Origin: Brevibacterium limosum
GTDB lineage: Bacteria > Actinomycetota > Actinomycetes > Actinomycetales > Brevibacteriaceae
DNA length: 64,000 bases
Direction of reading: 5' to 3'
Assembly (NCBI RefSeq): GCF_011617705.1
Contig: NZ_CP050154.1
Span: 3,844,001-3,908,000, forward strand
Within the stretch, counting starts at the first letter, position 1, and each line of letters begins with the position of its first letter. Shown here in pieces: positions 54,223-61,931 of this stretch. Under the pieces are notes generated by a model that was not told the origin of the DNA, ran no database searches, and saw only the letters and a list, made by a program, of their open reading frames with translations. Made by a program: the position numbers and the translations under genes.

Positions 54223-54474
54223 TTTGTCTGCCGGGCGTTTGGCCCTCAGCCCAGTCTAGGGATGATGCAGCTGAACCGGCACCGTCGACGACAGGTGAGC
54301 TGGGGATGCTCGCTGGTCGGCCGCCAACCTGAGCAGTCAGAGGATTCAGCATGGAGCCAGGACGATATCAACAGTCGATACATTCGGGCGCAACCATTTA
54401 CTTCGCCTTGAGCGTGAGATAGAACTGTTTCCGTAGGCAACCGACTGGTCCGCCTCGAGTTCAGGAGTTGATCC

Positions 54475-55929
54475 GTGTCCTACTTCAATGGTGAAGCCTC
54501 GCACTGGCTGGCGGCCTCCCCCGCCGAAGACATCGCCCCCGCCCCGCTGCCGCGCGAGAAACAGGATCTCGTCATCGTCGGCGGCGGGCTGACCGGCCTG
54601 TGGTCGGCGTATTACGCCAGACGGGCCCATCCCGATTGGTCGATCACGATCATCGAGGCCCGTCACATCGGCTACGGCGCCTCCGGCCGCAACGGCGGAT
54701 GGCTGTCGACCCTGATGCCGGGCAACAGGGCCAAGTTCGCCGAGGCGGTCGACCGTGCCCGCAAGGACGATCCCGACGGGCCGGTCGGGTCCGCGGGGCT
54801 CGACGGTGTGGCAAGTGTGCGGGCCTTCCAGTCCGCGCTCTTCGACTCCATCGACGAAGTGCTCGAGGTCTGTGCGACCGAGGGCATCGATGCCCACCAG
54901 GTGCGCGGCGGCCATATCGACATCGCCCAATCCGAAGCCGGCCTGTCCCGGCTGGGAGATCTGTTCGAGGGGAATGAGAAGTTCGGCTACGGGGCCGAGG
55001 ACATGCAGTTCCTCGACGCCGAAGCCACCCGCGCTCACATCAACGTCGACGGTGCTCTCGGCAGCATCTTCTTCCCCGGCACCGCCGCCGTCGATCCGGC
55101 GCTGCTCACTCAGGGACTGGCCCGGACCCTGAGGGAATCGGGCGTGACCATCTGCGAAGCCACCTCGGCGAGGCATATCCGCAAAGATTCGGTCGCCACG
55201 GACCGCGGTCCCGTGTACGCGGACACGATCTTCGTGTGCCTCGAAGGGTATTCGGACACGGTCGGCGGCGAGCTTCCGGGGCTGAACGGGCGGCAGGTCA
55301 TCCCGGTGTTCTCGTCGATGATCGCGACCGAGCCGCTGTCAGCCGAGGCGTGGGAGTCGATCGGCTGGGAGGGGCGCGAATGCCTCGGCGATACCGCGCA
55401 CACCTTCATCTATGCCCAGCGCACCGCCGATGAACGGATCGCGCTCGGCGGCCGCGGGGCACCGTATGCGTATCGGTCGGGACTGCCCGGTGACGGCAAA
55501 GTTCCCGCCGAGGTGGTCGACCTCCTGGCCGGGCGCCTGTCCTCGCTGTTCCCGGACCTCGATTTCGAGGTCGCGCACGCCTGGCGCGGGGCGCTCGGAG
55601 TGACACGCGATTGGTGCGCCGGGATCTTCTTCGATCGGCAGCAGCGGATCGGCGTGGCCCGCGGCTATGCCGGGCACGGAGTGACGGCCACGCATCTGGC
55701 CGCGAAGACCCTGCTCGATCGGGCTGCCGGGGCGTCGACCCCACTGACCGGGTTGCCGTGGAACGATCACTTCTCCGGTCAGTGGGAGCCCGAGCCGATC
55801 CGCTGGCTGGGCATCCGGTCGATGTACAGGATCTTCGGCATCGCCGACTCCTGGGAGGCCGCAACCGGGGCGAAGAAGACGAGCCTGCTCGCCCGCTTCG
55901 GCTCCCGCCTGGCCGGGCTGCACGAGTGA
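54475..55929 (+). CDS. FAD-dependent oxidoreductase (DAO family, gamma-glutamylputrescine oxidase-like)
   Basis: Flavoprotein of the D-amino acid oxidase/glycine oxidase superfamily, 484 residues from a GTG with AGGAG eight bases upstream. DLVIVGGGLTGLWSAYYARR (residues 31-50) is the dinucleotide-binding fold and IIEARHIGYGASGRNGGW the second FAD contact. The C-terminal block GVARGYAGHGVTATHLAAKTLLDRA is typical of PuuB/ordL-like amine oxidases. Likely oxidises an amine or N-methyl amino acid to an aldehyde with ammonia or amine release. An aminotransferase on the same strand 254 bp downstream may act on the product. Confidence 0.88.
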   Translation: MSYFNGEASHWLAASPAEDIAPAPLPREKQDLVIVGGGLTGLWSAYYARRAHPDWSITIIEARHIGYGASGRNGGWLSTLMPGNRAKFAEAVDRARKDDPDGPVGSAGLDGVASVRAFQSALFDSIDEVLEVCATEGIDAHQVRGGHIDIAQSEAGLSRLGDLFEGNEKFGYGAEDMQFLDAEATRAHINVDGALGSIFFPGTAAVDPALLTQGLARTLRESGVTICEATSARHIRKDSVATDRGPVYADTIFVCLEGYSDTVGGELPGLNGRQVIPVFSSMIATEPLSAEAWESIGWEGRECLGDTAHTFIYAQRTADERIALGGRGAPYAYRSGLPGDGKVPAEVVDLLAGRLSSLFPDLDFEVAHAWRGALGVTRDWCAGIFFDRQQRIGVARGYAGHGVTATHLAAKTLLDRAAGASTPLTGLPWNDHFSGQWEPEPIRWLGIRSMYRIFGIADSWEAATGAKKTSLLARFGSRLAGLHE

Positions 55930-55935
55930 CGGGAT

Positions 55936-56070
55936 GGCTTCGGCTTCGGCTTCGGCTTCGGCGTCCACCAGGCGAGCCGACGTGCGGGCCCTCCGGCAAT
56001 CCGCGCTACCAGCTTGGTGGACCGACAAGAGCTTGGCCAGGGACCGAGCTGTTGTCATTTCACCAAGCTG
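55936..56070. repeat. Hexamer microsatellite and 10-bp inverted repeat
   Basis: Four copies of GGCTTC (55936-55959) start seven bases after the FAD-gene stop. Further on, CAGCTTGGTG (56010-56019) and its exact complement CACCAAGCTG (56061-56070) could pair across 41 bases. No gene is supported in 55930-56183. Confidence 0.7.
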
Positions 56071-56183
56071 AAGTGCTGGATCGCTCAGAAGTTCGGCACT
56101 GACGAAACTGCTCATCTGCAGTCACGGTCTTACGCTGTGACCGACCTCTGTCGCACGTGCAGAATCGGGTGCAGACTGAGGCC

Positions 56184-57353
56184 ATGACGAGTTCGCACAG
56201 CCGCATCTCCCCCATGGCCACCTCCTACCCCGCCTCGAGCATCCGCAAGATGTTCAACCGCGCGCTCGATTTCCCCGACGCCGTGAAGCTAACCGTCGGC
56301 GAGCCGGACTTCAACACCCCTGAGCACATCAAGGCCGCCGGAATCCGCGCCATCGAGAATGACAACACCCGCTACGTCGCCAATGCCGGCGTCCCCGAAC
56401 TGCGTCAGGCGATCGCCCGGAAGTACTCGGCCCGGTGGAATCGCAGCATCACGTCCGAGAACGTCATGGTCTCCTTCGGTGCGATGGAGGCACTCACCTT
56501 CGCCCTCGACATCACCGTCTCCCCTGGTCAGGAAGTCATCATCCCCGACCCGAGCTTCCCGAACTACATGGGTCAAGTGCATCGCCTCGGCGGGTTGGCC
56601 GTGTCCGTCCCCGTGACTGAGGACAACGACTTCAAACTCCGCGCCGAGGATGTTCGCGCCGCGATCACGGACAAGACCGCAGCGATCATCATCAACAGCC
56701 CCTCGAACCCTCTGGGCTCGGTGATGGACCGCGCCGACATCGAACAGATCGCCGACCTGGCCGATGAGCACGGTTTCACCGTCATCTCCGATGAGGTCTA
56801 CGACGAGATGGTCTTCGATGACGCTGCCTTCACCTCCATCGCCGAGGTGCGCCCCGACTTCGATCGGTTCCTCGCCGTCGGCAGCTTCTCGAAGACCTAT
56901 GCGATGACAGGCTGGCGGTGCGGTTTCGTCATCGGTGCGACCGACTTCATTGCCCCGATGGCGCTGCTGCAGGAGGGGCTGACCTCGAGCCTGCCCGGCT
57001 TCGTCCAGGAGGCAGCTCTCGCAGCGATCGAGGGACCGCAGACCGCGGTCGAGGAGATGGTCGCCTCGTATGCGCGACGGCGCGAGCTCATGGTCGAACG
57101 CATCAATGCCATTGACGGCCTGAGTCTGCTGCGGCCGGCGGCGACGTTCTACGCGTGGGTGAACGTGTCCGAATGGGGTTTGGACTCTTGGGAGCTCGCC
57201 ACTCGACTGCTCGAGGAGCACAATCTCGCGACGATTCCCGGTTCGGCCTTCGGCCCGGCCGGCGAAGGCTACCTGCGTCTGACCTTCGCGGTGTCCGAGG
57301 ACACCATCAACACGGCGTGCGACCGGCTGGAGGCTTTCGCCGCCGGGCGGTGA
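56184..57353 (+). CDS. Class I aminotransferase (PLP-dependent)
   Basis: Fold-type I aminotransferase, 389 residues from ATG 56184; a GTG at 56157 is possible but adds residues before the conserved N-terminus. LTVGEPDFNTPEHIKAAG, RYVANAGVPELRQAIARK, IPDPSFPNYMGQV, INSPSNPLGSV (the N-P motif), VISDEVYDEMVFDD and GSFSKTYAMTGWRCGF (PLP lysine) are all present, as is the C-terminal Arg in EGYLRLTFAVS. This is the aspartate/aromatic aminotransferase subgroup I-gamma. A 5-bp inverted repeat GTCAC..GTGAC about 45 bp upstream may be regulatory. Substrate not determined. Confidence 0.9.
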   Translation: MTSSHSRISPMATSYPASSIRKMFNRALDFPDAVKLTVGEPDFNTPEHIKAAGIRAIENDNTRYVANAGVPELRQAIARKYSARWNRSITSENVMVSFGAMEALTFALDITVSPGQEVIIPDPSFPNYMGQVHRLGGLAVSVPVTEDNDFKLRAEDVRAAITDKTAAIIINSPSNPLGSVMDRADIEQIADLADEHGFTVISDEVYDEMVFDDAAFTSIAEVRPDFDRFLAVGSFSKTYAMTGWRCGFVIGATDFIAPMALLQEGLTSSLPGFVQEAALAAIEGPQTAVEEMVASYARRRELMVERINAIDGLSLLRPAATFYAWVNVSEWGLDSWELATRLLEEHNLATIPGSAFGPAGEGYLRLTFAVSEDTINTACDRLEAFAAGR

Positions 57354-57409
57354 GGTCTCAGGTGCGCGGGTCAGTCATCAACGCGGCTGACTTCCACGCG
57401 CCCCACCGG

Positions 57410-58195
57410 TCAGCGGTGAGGTGTGAGGAATCCCTCCAGCCGAGCGGCAAGAACTACGGGATCGACGTCATGGGCCTGGCCGGCGAGGGTGTCGAACCGT
57501 CCCTGGCTCACCGCCCTGGCAAGTTCCTCGGCGCCCCACCGCAGCGAGTCAGTCGAGTCTCCTCCGGCAAGCGCCAGAGTGGGCGCGGACACTTCGGAGG
57601 CAGACTCCGGAACCGCCCCGTCCGCCATGATCTCGTTGTCATAGGCCAGCGTCGGCGCAATGGCCGTGAAGGTCTCCCATTCCGGCGACTGCTGCATTCC
57701 CTCGATCATCGGCAGGGGCATACCGATTTGGTTCATAAAGGCTGCGACCGCTCCGCTGTGATCGTCGGCTTCGAGACACGCGGCCACCTTCTCCGCCTGC
57801 TCCACGGTGTTGGAGTCGGCGGGTTCCGCCGAAAATGGAGGTTCGTAGACGAGCAGGTGAGTCGCCGCTGAGCCGACCTTTGCCGCGGCCCGAACAGCCA
57901 GAGCACCGCCCGACGACATCCCGAACAGAGCTGCTCGTCCGCCCACTTGCGCGATGAGAGCCTCGATATCCTCGACTTCTCGGGCGGGTGCATAGGGAAG
58001 AGTGTCACCGCTCTCGCCACGGCCGCGCCTGTCGTAGAGACACACGGTGTGAGTGCCTTGCAGCTGGTCGGAGATCGCGCGCATCGGGCCTGCCTCGCGG
58101 TAACACATCGCCCCGTCGACGAGGATGACGGGCGGACCCTCGCCAAGGAGTTCGTAGGCGATGGACGTACCGTCCGCGGAAGCTGCTGTGCTCAT
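57410..58195 (-). CDS. Alpha/beta hydrolase
   Basis: Alpha/beta-fold hydrolase of 261 residues. GEGPPVILVDGAM gives the oxyanion strand, YDRRGRGESGDT the conserved second loop, GMSSGGALA the nucleophile elbow with Ser94, and AGQAHDVDP the catalytic histidine near the C-terminus; the acid is probably the Asp in LAGGDSTDSL. No lid insertion is obvious. AGAGGAAAGAGA precedes the ATG. Neighbours do not indicate a substrate. Convergent with the aminotransferase gene. Confidence 0.88.
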   Translation of the reverse strand: MSTAASADGTSIAYELLGEGPPVILVDGAMCYREAGPMRAISDQLQGTHTVCLYDRRGRGESGDTLPYAPAREVEDIEALIAQVGGRAALFGMSSGGALAVRAAAKVGSAATHLLVYEPPFSAEPADSNTVEQAEKVAACLEADDHSGAVAAFMNQIGMPLPMIEGMQQSPEWETFTAIAPTLAYDNEIMADGAVPESASEVSAPTLALAGGDSTDSLRWGAEELARAVSQGRFDTLAGQAHDVDPVVLAARLEGFLTPHR

Positions 58196-58276
58196 GATCT
58201 CTTTCCTCTCTGGTTCAGGATCAGTTCTCTCAGTCGGGCGAGCGCGGCGGAAAAGTCCTGTTCGACATCTCGCCCC

Positions 58277-58936
58277 TCACCCCACAGCGGCGAGTGCTGC
58301 GTTCCAGGAACCATAGAACTTACGCACGGCCGCAGCTGAGGGCACCTCGCCCTTGTGCTCGGCAGCGTATTCCGTATAGGACTTGTAGGTGGCTCCGACG
58401 CCGCGCGATTCGCAGTCGGCGACGAAGGCGGCGATCGCCTTGTCGTAGGCGGCCGAGTCAAACCGCAGCTGCCCCTTGGCACGGCCGACCTTGTTAGTCG
58501 CCAGTCCCGCCGCCTTAAGTGCTTCGTTCCAGGAGCCGAACCGCTGCACCGCGGTCTGACTGGTCGGCGGCCAGATGGTCGCGCCCTTCGCTGAGGTCGC
58601 TCCCAAACTGTCGAGTACCGTTGTGCGGACCTTGTCATACCTGCTGGCGGTGAGACTCGGGACCTCGGCCCGACCACGGACGTACGCTACCGCCGCCGCC
58701 ACCTCGGCGAGAATTGACGTCACGGACGTCGCTGAGTCCTCGAGTTGGACGGTCAGTGCGGATTCCACCTCGGCGAGGGTCTCCCGGTCGGTGGGGCTGA
58801 GCTTCGCGGGGTCGGCGCTCGCGGGGATCCCCGGCGCGCCGGTGGAGTCGAGGCTGCGGGCGGTGATGAACAGCAGCGCACCGAGCACGGCCAGCGACGA
58901 GGTGTGGGTTCTCCCGGTATCAGACATCCATTCCAT
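58277..58936 (-). CDS. Membrane-anchored protein with homing-endonuclease-associated repeats
   Basis: 219 residues. An N-terminal hydrophobic segment (SLAVLGALLFITARSL) could anchor it. Residues about 45-100 are Glu/Ala-rich and probably helical. The C-terminal half carries two copies of the motif ending in W-N-x-A-L-x-A-x-G: QRFGSWNEALKAAGLA and RKFYGSWNAALAAVG, each preceded by an about 45-residue unit with a Tyr-Asp start (RYDKVRTTV; AYDKAIAAF). This matches the homing endonuclease-associated/HNH repeat, a small DNA-binding fold, but no nuclease domain follows. Its start is one base after the stop of the upstream membrane protein gene. Function unknown. Confidence 0.75.
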   Translation of the reverse strand: MEWMSDTGRTHTSSLAVLGALLFITARSLDSTGAPGIPASADPAKLSPTDRETLAEVESALTVQLEDSATSVTSILAEVAAAVAYVRGRAEVPSLTASRYDKVRTTVLDSLGATSAKGATIWPPTSQTAVQRFGSWNEALKAAGLATNKVGRAKGQLRFDSAAYDKAIAAFVADCESRGVGATYKSYTEYAAEHKGEVPSAAAVRKFYGSWNAALAAVG

Positions 58937-58937
58937 C

Positions 58938-59384
58938 TTACGATCTCAGGCGTCGGCGCGCGCCTAAGACGGGAAATGCATGTGCCCGACCGCGGATGCT
59001 CAGGTCGATCATCGTGCTCAGCATGAAGATCACTGCGCTGACGACTGCCGCGATGAGGACGGACAGCGGCACCGAATCGATGATGAGCAGGTAGCCGCCG
59101 CCGAGGAGGAGCAGGGACGCGGCTGCAGAGATGGCTCGGCCGGTGAGCGTTCCGCTGATCGCGCTGCCGTCGAGGATGACGTCGATCGTTCGGGAGACGA
59201 CGAACCAGGCGCTGAAGACTCCGAGTGTGGCCAGCATCGACTCGGCGAAGTTCAGTCGCATCGGCAGCTGCATCGTCCACCCGATGATCGTCGCCGAGAA
59301 CGGAAGGACGATCGGCAGACCCAGCGCGACGATGACGAGCGCGGAGAGAGTCAATGGGCTCCGATGTCGGTGGGCGATGGTCAT
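58938..59384 (-). CDS. Hypothetical membrane protein
   Basis: Unrecognised 148-residue protein with four hydrophobic segments (LTLSALVIVALGLPIVLPFSA; MLATLGVFSAWFVVSRTIDVIL; ISAAASLLLLGGGYLLIID; VLIAAVVSAVIFMLSTMIDL) and basic ends. AAAGGA lies before the ATG. It abuts the downstream endonuclease-repeat protein gene (one base between stop and start), so the two are one unit. The exporter gene lies 90 bp upstream on the same strand and may be co-transcribed. Function unknown. Confidence 0.75.
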   Translation of the reverse strand: MTIAHRHRSPLTLSALVIVALGLPIVLPFSATIIGWTMQLPMRLNFAESMLATLGVFSAWFVVSRTIDVILDGSAISGTLTGRAISAAASLLLLGGGYLLIIDSVPLSVLIAAVVSAVIFMLSTMIDLSIRGRAHAFPVLGARRRLRS

Positions 59385-59474
59385 GGGACGTCCTTTCTCG
59401 TGCGGACTCGGTGATGGGTGGGGAGGCGGTGCTGAGTCGAGCGGCGGTGGCGCTGCGGCTGTGGGCGCTCGGTC

Positions 59475-60140
59475 TCAGCCCGCCAGCAGGGCGAGCGAGC
59501 CGGTGGCGATGAGCGTGGTCAGGGTCGTCCAGGCGATGATCGCGATGCCCTGCCACAGCAGGATCCACGAGGTCTTCACACCGGCGCTGACTAGGATCGT
59601 CGACGTGATCTGAGTGGGAATCGCGAGCGGTCCGAGCAGGCTCGCACCGGGAACCCCGAAGCGGGTGAGGAACTTCTTGAACTTGACCCGCCCCTTGGAT
59701 TCGGGCTTCCCATCCTCGCCGAGGCTGCCCTCCGTGACCGTCTTACCTGCAGTGATATCGGCAGGAGTATCAATCGCCGACAGGTCGACGGCACCGTCGA
59801 TTCCTGACAGATCGGCTGCGGCCTTCGACGGTGCAGACATCATTGGAGGCGCTGCAGGGGCGGCACCGAGGGCGGCGAGTTCACGTTTCTCGTTCTGACG
59901 AGCCGCGACGGCACGGCGGGCCCTGGCGCCGAGGAGCACGATGACGGTGACGCAGATGAAGTTGCCTACAGCTCCTGCAATACCGGCAAGGACGGGGTTC
60001 ATCCCCGCCCAGACGCCGATGATCGACGAGACCTCACCCTCGATGAAGGGGATGGCACCGGCGGTCGCGATGATGAAAGGCTGCAGCAGATCGGGGACCT
60101 GGGCGGCGAGGCCTTGGAAGAATTCGATGATGGGGTTCAT
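59475..60140 (-). CDS. Putative small multidrug export protein
   Basis: Membrane protein of 221 residues of the small multi-drug export family (Sm_multidrug_ex type). The first half has IIATAGAIPFIEGEVSSIIGVWAGMNP with the family E-G-E element and a long hydrophobic helix; the second half has RFGVPGASLLGPLAIPTQITS and two more helices. Between them (about residues 78-150) lies a cytoplasmic Ala/Ser/Asp linker with a DLSGIDGAVDLSAIDTP repeat, making it longer than typical members. AGGAGG precedes the ATG. A MerR-type promoter lies upstream and a MerR gene lies beyond it, so drug-induced expression is likely. Confidence 0.8.
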   Translation of the reverse strand: MNPIIEFFQGLAAQVPDLLQPFIIATAGAIPFIEGEVSSIIGVWAGMNPVLAGIAGAVGNFICVTVIVLLGARARRAVAARQNEKRELAALGAAPAAPPMMSAPSKAAADLSGIDGAVDLSAIDTPADITAGKTVTEGSLGEDGKPESKGRVKFKKFLTRFGVPGASLLGPLAIPTQITSTILVSAGVKTSWILLWQGIAIIAWTTLTTLIATGSLALLAG

Positions 60141-60207
60141 GGGCGTCCTCCTGAACGTGTTCGGCAGAGCCGGCCCCGATGGACCGGATCTGATGGTCGA
60201 TACGTTC

Positions 60208-60238
60208 AGTACAGACTGTGTTCTCGGAACAGGGTCAA
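60208..60238 (-). promoter_or_regulatory. MerR-type promoter of the exporter gene
   Basis: On the minus strand TTGACC and TGTACT are separated by 19 bases, the over-long spacer that MerR-family activators correct. The spacer contains the palindrome GTTC-CGA-GAAC. It lies 68 bp before the exporter start and 28 bp after the merR stop. Confidence 0.85.
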
Positions 60239-60265
60239 GCCCTCATCGGCGAACCCAGCGAATCC

Positions 60266-61051
60266 TCAGCTCTCTTCCTCGGCCGCCATCTGTTTGATGA
60301 AGGCGATGAATCGCTCGCGATCGTCGTCCGGAATATCGAGAGTCGGGAAGACGGAGATGAAGGCGCGCTGGATGACGTCGATCTGGGCGTCGTTGTACAG
60401 CTCGCTGATCGTGCCGATGATGGCGGCTTGGCCCATCCTCACGTCCCCGGTCATCCGCTCGGTGGGTGCGAGCATCCAAGGTTTGGCCTCGAGATGACGC
60501 TTCATCGTCGGGGCGATCTGCTCGGCCAGTCGCGCACGGGTGGCTTCATCGGCATCCTCGGCGAGTTCGTCGACCTCCTGGTCATAGGGCGCGGTCTCGG
60601 ACATGATGCTTCTCATCTCCGCCAACGCCGAGTCTTCGTAGAGGCTCGAGTAGATGTTCATCAGACTGCGGTCGGCGCTCGACATCCTCGTGGCGATGTC
60701 GATGAAGCTGGAGGCCGTATCGATCGGCGCGCCGTGTTCGAGGAGTTGGGCCACCTCGGAGCGGGCTTTCTCCAGGGCAGCGATCTGGTCGCCGAGGTCG
60801 CTCTCGAGCTGTTTGAGCGCAAGCTGCTGCTGTTCGTGGTCGTCCGCGACCGAACCGATGTCGGACAGCGGAATCCCCAGCTCACGCATCCGCCGGATCT
60901 GGTTGAGCCGCAGCAGGTGAGACGCCCCGTACTGCTTGTAGCCGTTGCTCATCCGTTCGGGCTCGGTGAGCAGGCCGAGCTTGTGATAGTGCCGAATGGT
61001 GTTGACCGTCGTGCCGGTCAGGCGCGCCAATTCGCTCGTGCTCCATCCCAC
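60266..61051 (-). CDS. MerR family transcriptional regulator
   Basis: MerR-family activator, 261 residues from GTG with AAGGA eight bases upstream. Residues 1-70 are the winged helix (STSELARLTGTTVNTIRHYHKLGLL, EPERMSNGYKQYG), followed by a coiled coil (about 75-110) and a C-terminal helical domain of about 150 residues that would bind an effector, similar in size to TipAL/BmrR-type drug sensors but not clearly one of them. No metal-binding cysteines are seen, which argues against a metal sensor. It precedes the small drug exporter on the same strand, with a MerR-type promoter in between. Confidence 0.9.
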   Translation of the reverse strand: MGWSTSELARLTGTTVNTIRHYHKLGLLTEPERMSNGYKQYGASHLLRLNQIRRMRELGIPLSDIGSVADDHEQQQLALKQLESDLGDQIAALEKARSEVAQLLEHGAPIDTASSFIDIATRMSSADRSLMNIYSSLYEDSALAEMRSIMSETAPYDQEVDELAEDADEATRARLAEQIAPTMKRHLEAKPWMLAPTERMTGDVRMGQAAIIGTISELYNDAQIDVIQRAFISVFPTLDIPDDDRERFIAFIKQMAAEEES

Positions 61052-61177
61052 GGTCAGGTCCTTCCGCCGATGCCGTGTGGTTCCGTGTCGATTGGTTCCG
61101 TGTCGATTCCGGATGGGGTCAGTCTATGCGTACGGACTGACATGGACGGTCTGATGTGCTCGGACTACCGTGAAGCC

Positions 61178-61900
61178 ATGAACGCAGGATTCGATTCGGT
61201 CGAGGCCCTCGTCTTCGACATGTTCGGCACCGTCGTCGACTGGCGTGAGAGCGTAGCCGCCGAGGTGGCCGTGCACTTGCGCGACCACGTTCCCGACCTC
61301 GTGCCGCGGGAGTTCGCCGATGCATGGCGGGCCGAATACCAGCCGTCGATGGAGCGGGTGCGCAACGGTGAGCGAGAGTTCGTCCGTCTCGATGTGCTCC
61401 ATCGGGAGAATCTCGAGGCGGTTCTCGAGGGCCTCGGCGTGATTCCTTCCTCGATCCCGGCCGAAGTGCTCGACGAAACCAATCTTGCCTGGCACCGACT
61501 CGATCCGTGGCCGGATGCCGTTCCCGGACTGACCAGGCTCAAGAGGAGTTTCATCATCGCGCCGCTGTCGAATGCGAACCTTCGCCTGGCCCTCGACGTC
61601 GCCAAACGTGCGGGCCTGCCGTGGGATGCGGTCCTCGGCGCCGAGGTGGCTCGTGCCTACAAACCCGATCCCGACGCGTACCTGCGCACCGTCGACATCC
61701 TCGGCCTCGAACCGCATCAGGTCGCCATGGTCGCCGCACACAACAGCGACCTGGCCGCGGCGCAGGCTCTCGGGCTGCGCACTGCCTTCGTCCGTCGCCC
61801 CACCGAGCACGGTCCTGAACAAACGACGGATCTCGAACCCTCCAGTGCCTGGGACGTCGTCGCCGACGACTTCGAGGACCTGGCTGACCAGATCGGCTGA
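61178..61900 (+). CDS. HAD-family hydrolase, haloacid dehalogenase type II
   Basis: HAD-superfamily enzyme, 240 residues. Nucleophile Asp14 in ALVFDMFGTVVDWRES, a motif typical of type II 2-haloacid dehalogenases; Ser/Asn in APLSNANLRLA, Lys in ARAYKPDPDAY and the final acidic motif in VAAHNSDLAAAQALGLRTAFV, where the aspartate follows H-N-S. The usual S-N-G-N reads SNAN here. Hydrolyses a 2-halo acid or a phosphate ester. The start at 61178 fits the family N-terminus; ATGs at 61142 and 61154 would add leader residues. Divergent from merR. Confidence 0.85.
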   Translation: MNAGFDSVEALVFDMFGTVVDWRESVAAEVAVHLRDHVPDLVPREFADAWRAEYQPSMERVRNGEREFVRLDVLHRENLEAVLEGLGVIPSSIPAEVLDETNLAWHRLDPWPDAVPGLTRLKRSFIIAPLSNANLRLALDVAKRAGLPWDAVLGAEVARAYKPDPDAYLRTVDILGLEPHQVAMVAAHNSDLAAAQALGLRTAFVRRPTEHGPEQTTDLEPSSAWDVVADDFEDLADQIG

Positions 61901-61931
61901 CGCATCGAGCAGGCGCTCGGCCGGAGTCCCT

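Noticed and set aside
58277-58936. Functional homing endonuclease
   Set aside because: Only the accessory repeats are present; no HNH, LAGLIDADG or GIY-YIG catalytic motif is visible.
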